Shown piece by piece: positions 58,614 through 64,000 of a DNA stretch of 64,000 bases. Both the position numbers and the translations under genes were made by a program. The stretch is from contig NZ_JAJUXH010000016.1 in the NCBI RefSeq assembly GCF_021390245.1, positions 25,527 through 89,526 of the forward strand, in the 5' to 3' direction. The stretch is from Dyadobacter sp. CY323 (GTDB taxonomy: Bacteria > Bacteroidota > Bacteroidia > Cytophagales > Spirosomataceae). Position 1 is the stretch's first letter; each line of letters starts with the position of its first letter. The notes beneath the pieces are model-generated. The model saw only the letters and a program-made list of their open reading frames with translations, made no database searches and had not been told where the DNA came from.

Positions 58614-60911
58614 ATGATTGAATTGCAACCCGGAAGGTATCGCCGAACCATCGTCCGTCTCTGGCGGTTTGTTGGGATTGGGCTGGGTCTGATTATCTTA
58701 TATATAGTAGCTGTCAGCTTCAACTTTTTCTGGCTATTCGGTGGAATGCCAGACCTGAAAACGCTCGAAAATCCCAAAAGTGAATTGGCGTCCGAAGTGA
58801 TCAGCGAAGATGGAAAGTCGCTGGGAAAGTATTTTATTGAAAACAGGACGCCACTTGATATCTCACAGGTTTCCCCAAATCTGATCGATGCATTGGTTGC
58901 CACCGAAGATGCACGTTTCGTAAACCATTCCGGAATTGATCCGAGGAGTTTGTTGCGCGTTTTTAAAGGAGTGGTTTCCGGTAATTCCAGTTCCGGTGGC
59001 GGTAGCACACTTACCCAGCAGGTAGCAAAGAACCTTTTCAATACCCGGTCAGAAGAATTCGAGGGTTTACTGGGCAAAATCCCGGTGGTCCGGATCATCA
59101 TTGCGAAAACAAAAGAATGGGTTCTTTCGGTCGTCCTGGAAAGAAAATACACCAAGCAGGAGATCATGCAAATGTATCTCAATACGGTTTCGTTCGGTAA
59201 CAATACCTATGGGATCAAGGTAGCTGCCAAGACTTATTTTAACAAAGAAGCATGGGATCTCAATGTCACCGAGGCTGCGCTGCTGGTAGGAATGCTGCAA
59301 AACCCAACGTTATTTAATCCACTTCGCTTTCCCACGAATGCATTGAACCGGAGAAACACCGTTTTGGCGCAAATGAACAAGTACGAGTATATTCCAGAGG
59401 AAGATTTCATAAGGTATAAAGAAAAACCATTGGGTCTTCAATTTACCATTGACAGTCACAATACAGGTTTAGCTCCGTATTTCAGAGAGTCCATGCGAGG
59501 TTACCTGAAAAGCTGGATCAAGATTTACAACGAGGAACACGATACCAATTTTGACCTGAACACCAGCGGGTTAAGAATCTATACAACCATTGACTCCCGG
59601 ATGCAAAAGTACCAGGAAGATGCATTGACCGATCACATGAAACAGCAGCAAAAACTGTTTGACGAGCATTGGAAAGGCAGAAATCCCTGGACGTTCGATA
59701 ATGGAAAGGAGATTCCCGGATTCCTGGCTTCGGCCGCCCGTAAAAGTGCTCACTTCAGATCTCTAAAAAGAGATTTGGGAGAAGAAGAAGCCTGGAAAAT
59801 TATGCGTAAGCCTTATAAAATGAAGGTTTTTTCCTGGAATGGTGAAAAAGAAGTTACCATGAGCCCGCTGGATTCGATTGCCTATTACAAGCGTTTCCTG
59901 AGAGCCGGAATGATGTCGATGGATCCCCGGAACGGACACGTAAAAGCATGGGTGGGAGGAATTAATTTCAGATATTTCAAGTATGATCACGTGAAGCAGG
60001 GATCACGTCAGCCGGGATCGACCTTTAAGCCGTTTGTGTACGTTTCGGCATTGGATAAAAATTTCCTGACTCCTTGCGATCATGTAACAGACCAGCCGGT
60101 TTATTTTGGGCCGTCTGATGGCGTTCCGGGGGGCTGGTCACCGCAAAATTCCAATAGCAAATATTCCTACCAATCACTTTCATTACGCCAGGCACTGGGA
60201 AAATCGGTTAATACCGTCAGTGCGCACCTTATGAAGATGGTCAGGCCGAAGACCGTTGTTGAATATGCCCATAAGCTGGGAATAACGAGCGATCTGCAGC
60301 AGGTTCCGTCACTTTGCCTGGGTATCAGCGATGTTTCGGTATATGAAATGGTCGGTGCCTACTGCGCATTTGCAAATGGCGGTCACCGCACGGAACCGAT
60401 GACGATCCTGCGCATTGAAGATCGTTATGGGAACGTTTTACAGGAGTTTTTTCAAAAACAAAACCAGGAAATCAGTGAAAATATGGCATATAATATGCTG
60501 TATCTGATGCGGGGTGCCGTGGAAGATCCGGGTGGTACTGCGGGGAGATTAAGACAATATGGTGTAACCGAAGGAAATGAAATTGCTGCGAAAACCGGGA
60601 CGACTTCCAATTATTCGGACGGGTGGTTTATGGGTATGACCCAGCATTTGGTCACCGGAATATGGGTTGGGGGTGAAGACAGAAGTATTCACTTCCGGAC
60701 CATCGCATTAGGCCAGGGTGGGCGCGTCGCCATGCCAGCGTGGGGCAGTTTCATGCAGAAAGTGTATGCGGACCAAACCCTGGTTCAGTATCGGAAAGGG
60801 CCATTCAACAAGCCCGAAAACTATGTTCGTGAATGTGGCAGCGTAGTGAGCGACAGTACCGATACTTATACACCACCATCGCGCTCCGACGACGAGGGTA
60901 TATTATTTTAA
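58614..60911 (+). CDS. Class A penicillin-binding protein 1A
   Basis: The 765-residue bifunctional enzyme polymerises and crosslinks peptidoglycan. One membrane helix (FVGIGLGLIILYIVAVSFNFFW) is followed by the GT51 glycosyltransferase with VATEDARFVNHSGID (catalytic Glu), GGGSTLTQQVAKNLF and the KEWVLSVVLERKYTKQEIMQMYLN segment. The transpeptidase domain shows SxxK as PGSTFKPF (near residue 469), SxN as GKSVNTVSAHL and KTG as AAKTGTTSNYSDGWFMG (near 660). Length and plan match PBP1A. It is followed by glycerate kinase (12 bp) and uvrC. Confidence 0.95.
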   Translation: MIELQPGRYRRTIVRLWRFVGIGLGLIILYIVAVSFNFFWLFGGMPDLKTLENPKSELASEVISEDGKSLGKYFIENRTPLDISQVSPNLIDALVATEDARFVNHSGIDPRSLLRVFKGVVSGNSSSGGGSTLTQQVAKNLFNTRSEEFEGLLGKIPVVRIIIAKTKEWVLSVVLERKYTKQEIMQMYLNTVSFGNNTYGIKVAAKTYFNKEAWDLNVTEAALLVGMLQNPTLFNPLRFPTNALNRRNTVLAQMNKYEYIPEEDFIRYKEKPLGLQFTIDSHNTGLAPYFRESMRGYLKSWIKIYNEEHDTNFDLNTSGLRIYTTIDSRMQKYQEDALTDHMKQQQKLFDEHWKGRNPWTFDNGKEIPGFLASAARKSAHFRSLKRDLGEEEAWKIMRKPYKMKVFSWNGEKEVTMSPLDSIAYYKRFLRAGMMSMDPRNGHVKAWVGGINFRYFKYDHVKQGSRQPGSTFKPFVYVSALDKNFLTPCDHVTDQPVYFGPSDGVPGGWSPQNSNSKYSYQSLSLRQALGKSVNTVSAHLMKMVRPKTVVEYAHKLGITSDLQQVPSLCLGISDVSVYEMVGAYCAFANGGHRTEPMTILRIEDRYGNVLQEFFQKQNQEISENMAYNMLYLMRGAVEDPGGTAGRLRQYGVTEGNEIAAKTGTTSNYSDGWFMGMTQHLVTGIWVGGEDRSIHFRTIALGQGGRVAMPAWGSFMQKVYADQTLVQYRKGPFNKPENYVRECGSVVSDSTDTYTPPSRSDDEGILF

Positions 60912-60923
60912 ATCAAAAAGTTT

Positions 60924-62063
60924 GTGAATATCCTTATCGCTCCCGACAAATTCCGCGGTTCTCTGGAAGCAGCCCAGGTTTGTCGGGCAGTGGAGGAAGG
61001 AGTTCTTCTCGCATTTCCCGACGCTAATGTTACCTCGCTTCCATTGGCAGACGGCGGAGAAGGTACTTCCGAAATTCTGACCCGGCAGGCTGGTGGTGCA
61101 CGGATTTCCGCCACCGTGTCCGATCCACTAGGTAGACGTGTTATTGCTGATTATGGGTTATCAAAAGACGGGGAAACCGCATTCATCGAAATGGCTGCAG
61201 CATCGGGACTTGCGCTTTTACAGTCAAATGAACGAAATCCATTACTAACCAGCACATTCGGAACCGGGGAGCTGATCAAAGATGCACTTGACCGGAAAGT
61301 GAAGAAAGTCATTTTGGGCATCGGTGGAAGTGCCACAACCGAAGGTGGAATTGGAATGGCAGCTGCATTGGGTTGCCGGTTTTATGATCAGAATGGCCAG
61401 CTTCTTAGTCCAAATGGTCAGTCACTTTCTCTTATACATTCCATTGATATCTCCGACATTGACAAACGGGTTGATGACACAGAATTTATAGTCGCGTGCG
61501 ATGTTACCAATCCACTTTACGGGTCGTGGGGTGCAGCATACGTGTATGGACCGCAAAAAGGCGCTGATCCTGCGATGGTCGAAATACTTGATGAAGGATT
61601 GAAAAACCTGGCGAAGGTAGCGTCAGCAGCATTTGGAACAGACGTAAGTGATGAGCCAGGCGCCGGGGCAGCAGGTGGTTTGGGTGCCGGTTGTATGTGG
61701 TTCCTCCATGCAGTTTTAAAAGATGGCGTGAGCATTGTGATGGAGCAAAGTAACATGTCAAGCCTGGTGGAGCAGGCGGATCTTGTGATTACCGGTGAAG
61801 GAAAAGTCGACGAGCAGACTTTAAATGGAAAAGTAGTAAAAGGGCTGGCTGATCTCTGCGGCAGGTACCAGGTGCCACTTGCTGTGATATGCGGAACTCT
61901 GCAAATCACCCCTGAACAATGCCGTGATGCGGGTATGACGTACGCAATTTCAGTTTTAAACCGTCCAATGAACCTGGAAACCGCCCAGCGCGAAGCATTT
62001 GTACTGGTGAAAGACGCAACTTTTCACCTAATGCGCTTGTTTTTTTCAAACAGGAAAGGCTGA
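60924..62063 (+). CDS. Glycerate kinase (GlxK/GarK family)
   Basis: The 379-residue enzyme phosphorylates D-glycerate, in this family usually to 2-phosphoglycerate. It opens with MNILIAPDKFRGSLEAAQVCRAVEEG, followed by LPLADGGEGTSEIL, the family motif IGGSATTEGGIGMAAALGCRF, CDVTNPLYGSWGAAYVYGPQKGA, GAGAAGGLGAGCMWF and VITGEGKVDEQTLNGKVVKGLA. The start is GTG 60924. It lies 12 bp after PBP1A and 25 bp before uvrC, probably one operon, although the three functions are unrelated. Confidence 0.94.
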   Translation: MNILIAPDKFRGSLEAAQVCRAVEEGVLLAFPDANVTSLPLADGGEGTSEILTRQAGGARISATVSDPLGRRVIADYGLSKDGETAFIEMAAASGLALLQSNERNPLLTSTFGTGELIKDALDRKVKKVILGIGGSATTEGGIGMAAALGCRFYDQNGQLLSPNGQSLSLIHSIDISDIDKRVDDTEFIVACDVTNPLYGSWGAAYVYGPQKGADPAMVEILDEGLKNLAKVASAAFGTDVSDEPGAGAAGGLGAGCMWFLHAVLKDGVSIVMEQSNMSSLVEQADLVITGEGKVDEQTLNGKVVKGLADLCGRYQVPLAVICGTLQITPEQCRDAGMTYAISVLNRPMNLETAQREAFVLVKDATFHLMRLFFSNRKG

Positions 62064-62088
62064 TCGCCAAAGAATTTTCTCAAAGTAA

Positions 62089-63900
62089 ATGTCTGAATTC
62101 AATTATAAAGAAGAGCTTTCTAAAATTCCACCTGATCCGGGTGTGTATCGCTATTTTGACGAAACCGGGGAAGTGATATATGTGGGAAAAGCGAAGAGTT
62201 TAAAAAACCGGGTTTCAAGCTATTTTCTTAAAAATAATCAGCATGATCGTAAAACGAGGCGACTCGTAAGCCAGATCCGGAGAATCGAGTATACCATTGT
62301 TTTAAGTGAATGGGATGCGCTTCTGCTTGAAAATCAGCTGATCAAGCAACTGCAGCCTAAATTCAATATTCTTCTCAAAGACGATAAAACGTACCCGTTT
62401 ATCTGCGTGACCGATGAGCCTTTTCCGAGGGTTTATCCAACCAGAAATATGGACCGGACCAAAGGAGTCTATTATGGTCCATTTGCAAATCTGAGGTCTA
62501 TGCACACGCTGCTCGACATGTTCAAATCACTCTATCAGATCCGGTCATGTCAGCTTCCATTGAACGAGCAGAATATAGCAGCCGGGAAATGGAAAGTGTG
62601 TCTGGAATACCATATTGGGAATTGCAAAGGTCCGTGCGAAGGTTTTCAGGATCAGAAAGAGTATAATGCTGAAATCGAGCAGGTTCACAACATTCTAAAA
62701 GGGAACCTGACGTCGCCACATCAATATTTTAAAGAAAAAATGCTGGAAGCCGCCGAGCAAATGGCATTTGAAAAGGCGCATTCCTGGAAAACTAAAATCG
62801 AGCATCTTTCCAATTTTCAAAGTAAAGCAACGGTCATTAACCCCCGGATCGGGAATATCGATGTACTCACCATCGTGTCGGACGAAGAAGCAGCTTACCT
62901 GAATTTTATGAAAATAAAACAAGGTTATATGGTTGCTACTCAAACCATTGAGGTGAAGAAAAAGCTGGAAGAAACGGATGCCGAGATTCTTGCATTGATG
63001 ATCATTGAAATGCGGTCGACCTACGGAAGTGAAGCCAAAGAGCTGATTTCCAACCTAAAACCGGATCTGGAAATGCGACTTACATTGACTGTACCGCAAC
63101 TCGGAGATAAGAAGAAACTTCTGGATATGTCCATGAAAAATGTGATGTATTTCAGAAGAGAAAAGGCCGAGCGGAGGGAGGTAGAAGCTTCGGCGTCATC
63201 TTCGAAAAAAGACCGGGTGCTGATCAGACTTAAATCAGATCTGCAGTTAAAGGCACTTCCAAGACATATCGAATGCTTTGATAACTCCAATATCCAGGGT
63301 ACCAATCCGGTGGCGGCGATGGTTTGTTTCAAAGAAGGAAAGCCTTCCAAAAAGGATTACAGGCATTTTAACATTAAAACCGTAATCGGTCCCAATGACT
63401 TTGCTTCGATGAATGAGGTCGTTGGCAGGAGATATCTTCGGTTGATCGCGGAGGAGCAGCCATTACCCGATCTGATTGTGGTCGATGGTGGAAAAGGACA
63501 ACTTGGCGCGGCATGTGATGCATTAAAAAGTCTGGGTATTTATGGCCAGGTCCCAATTATCGGCATCGCGAAGAGATTGGAAGAAATTTATTTCCCGGAA
63601 GATTCATTACCTCTATACATTGATAAAAAATCGGAATCTTTAAAGCTGATCCAGCAGATCCGCGACGAGGCTCACCGGTTTGCGATTACATTCCACCGCG
63701 ATAAACGCAGCAAAGGAAGTCTGATCAGTGAATTGGAAGGTGTTGACGGAGTCGGAAAGGTAACTGCAACAAAATTATTGAAGCATTTCGGATCGGTAAG
63801 TGGCATTCGTGAAAGTTCGCTGGAAACGTTAACAGGCCTTGTTGGATTGGACCGGGCTAAGAAAGTAAGGTTGTATTTTGATACAATGGCGCAAGGTTAA
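62089..63900 (+). CDS. uvrC: UvrC nucleotide excision repair endonuclease
   Basis: The 603-residue endonuclease makes both incisions around DNA lesions in UvrABC repair. The N-terminal GIY-YIG domain shows DPGVYRYFDETGEVIYVGKAKSLKNRV; the Cys cluster CLEYHIGNCKGPCEG follows, then the UvrB-interacting UVR segment, the RNase H-like C-terminal endonuclease with IECFDNSNIQGTNPVAAMVCF and DLIVVDGGKGQLGAA, and two helix-hairpin-helix motifs ending in EGVDGVGKVTATKLLKHFGSV. Length is typical. The stop overlaps the convergent flavoprotein gene by 4 bp. Confidence 0.95.
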   Translation: MSEFNYKEELSKIPPDPGVYRYFDETGEVIYVGKAKSLKNRVSSYFLKNNQHDRKTRRLVSQIRRIEYTIVLSEWDALLLENQLIKQLQPKFNILLKDDKTYPFICVTDEPFPRVYPTRNMDRTKGVYYGPFANLRSMHTLLDMFKSLYQIRSCQLPLNEQNIAAGKWKVCLEYHIGNCKGPCEGFQDQKEYNAEIEQVHNILKGNLTSPHQYFKEKMLEAAEQMAFEKAHSWKTKIEHLSNFQSKATVINPRIGNIDVLTIVSDEEAAYLNFMKIKQGYMVATQTIEVKKKLEETDAEILALMIIEMRSTYGSEAKELISNLKPDLEMRLTLTVPQLGDKKKLLDMSMKNVMYFRREKAERREVEASASSSKKDRVLIRLKSDLQLKALPRHIECFDNSNIQGTNPVAAMVCFKEGKPSKKDYRHFNIKTVIGPNDFASMNEVVGRRYLRLIAEEQPLPDLIVVDGGKGQLGAACDALKSLGIYGQVPIIGIAKRLEEIYFPEDSLPLYIDKKSESLKLIQQIRDEAHRFAITFHRDKRSKGSLISELEGVDGVGKVTATKLLKHFGSVSGIRESSLETLTGLVGLDRAKKVRLYFDTMAQG

Positions 63901-64000
63901 ACCCCGATATTTTTACCCGCGATAAATCCGGTTGTCCAGGCATTCTGGAAATTAAAACCGCCGGTAATCCCATCTACATCAAGTACTTCACCTGCAAAAA
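63897..64000 (-). CDS. HI0933/BaiN-type flavoprotein, C-terminus (partial)
   Basis: Minus-strand reading from the window edge to TAA at 63897 gives 34 residues: FAGEVLDVDGITGGFNFQNAWTTG and then FIAGKNIGV. GEVLDVDG-GGFNFQNAWTTG is the C-terminal FAD-binding signature of HI0933-like NAD(P)/FAD-dependent oxidoreductases. The rest lies outside the window. It converges on uvrC and shares 4 bp with its stop. Confidence 0.85.
   Translation of the reverse strand, partial: FAGEVLDVDGITGGFNFQNAWTTGFIAGKNIGV

Noticed and set aside
58517..59203. A 228-residue minus-strand ORF antisense to the PBP1A N-terminus and SprE 3' end.
   Set aside because: The sense strand encodes a well-conserved GT51 domain; the antisense reading has no coding signature.
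1..64000. Prophage, integrative element, secretion-system island or restriction/defence locus.
   Set aside because: No integrase, transposase, terminase, restriction enzyme, toxin-antitoxin pair or attachment repeats are seen; gene content is core chromosome throughout.

Overview
The window looks like chromosomal DNA of a Bacteroidota bacterium, most likely a Cytophagales member close to Dyadobacter/Spirosoma. Evidence from the sequence: a MurF-alanine racemase fusion, type IX secretion (T9SS) C-terminal sorting domains, a SprE/PorW-like T9SS lipoprotein, DUF2911, DUF4105 and DUF6157 proteins, starts that mostly lack Shine-Dalgarno sites, and several upstream boxes resembling the Bacteroidota -7 element TAnnTTTG. 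The genus is inference. Nearly all of the window is ordinary chromosome; I see no phage, plasmid, insertion sequence, CRISPR array, rRNA or tRNA.

Layout. 1-13077 is the most accessory-like part: the end of an FG-GAP/ASPIC-UnbV protein, a small outer-membrane barrel, a DUF6157 protein, a ThuA protein followed by a very large SGNH-like/beta-propeller/HEAT/cytochrome c fusion, a secreted GH42-like protein with a T9SS tail, and a polytopic membrane protein. 13206-17642 holds gyrB and ppk1. 17645-22083 is a tightly packed minus-strand run (universal stress protein, CorA, MurF-Alr). 22425-27656 carries a dicarboxylate/amino-acid symporter, a striking 7-bp tandem repeat with its reverse-complement array, a YffB-like ArsC-family gene, a THUMP-like methyltransferase and acs. 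27716-31902 is a seven-gene minus-strand run (lipoprotein, pterin carbinolamine dehydratase, rsmI, DUF4105 protein, inositol monophosphatase family, bacillithiol transferase-like, and a 47-aa Cys-rich membrane protein). 32074-33978 is osmC-like, thyA and a TRIC-type channel. 33979-41439 includes a DUF2911 protein, a Nudix hydrolase, a T9SS-exported subtilase, a membrane-anchored FMN glutamate-synthase-like protein, aroA, and two membrane or exported proteins. 41491-47567 has an Ldh-family oxidoreductase, mltG, a thioesterase, a YihY/BrkB protein, a GT2 glycosyltransferase, a YciO protein and a WbqC protein. 47633-52925 has clpC, a secreted esterase and a sugar-phosphate isomerase/epimerase. 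52983-56224 is an F-type ATP synthase gene set (AtpZ, small membrane protein, a, c, b, delta). 56359-63900 runs SprE/PorW, PBP1A, glycerate kinase and uvrC, and the window ends in the 3' end of a convergent HI0933-type flavoprotein gene.

Themes. Envelope building and export recur: MurF-Alr, MltG, PBP1A, SprE/PorW and two T9SS cargo proteins. Carbohydrate work recurs too: ThuA, propeller-cytochrome, GH42-like protein, isomerase/epimerase, glycerate kinase. Many genes abut or overlap, including convergent 3' overlaps of 4, 8 and 14 bp. The most unusual non-coding structures are the 7-mer inverted array at 23823-24127, a perfect hairpin between atpE and atpF, and a 12-bp inverted repeat upstream of the GH42-like gene. 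I did not find a clearly new multi-gene system; the best candidates for follow-up are the propeller-cytochrome protein with its degenerate SGNH module and the 7-mer hairpin array.
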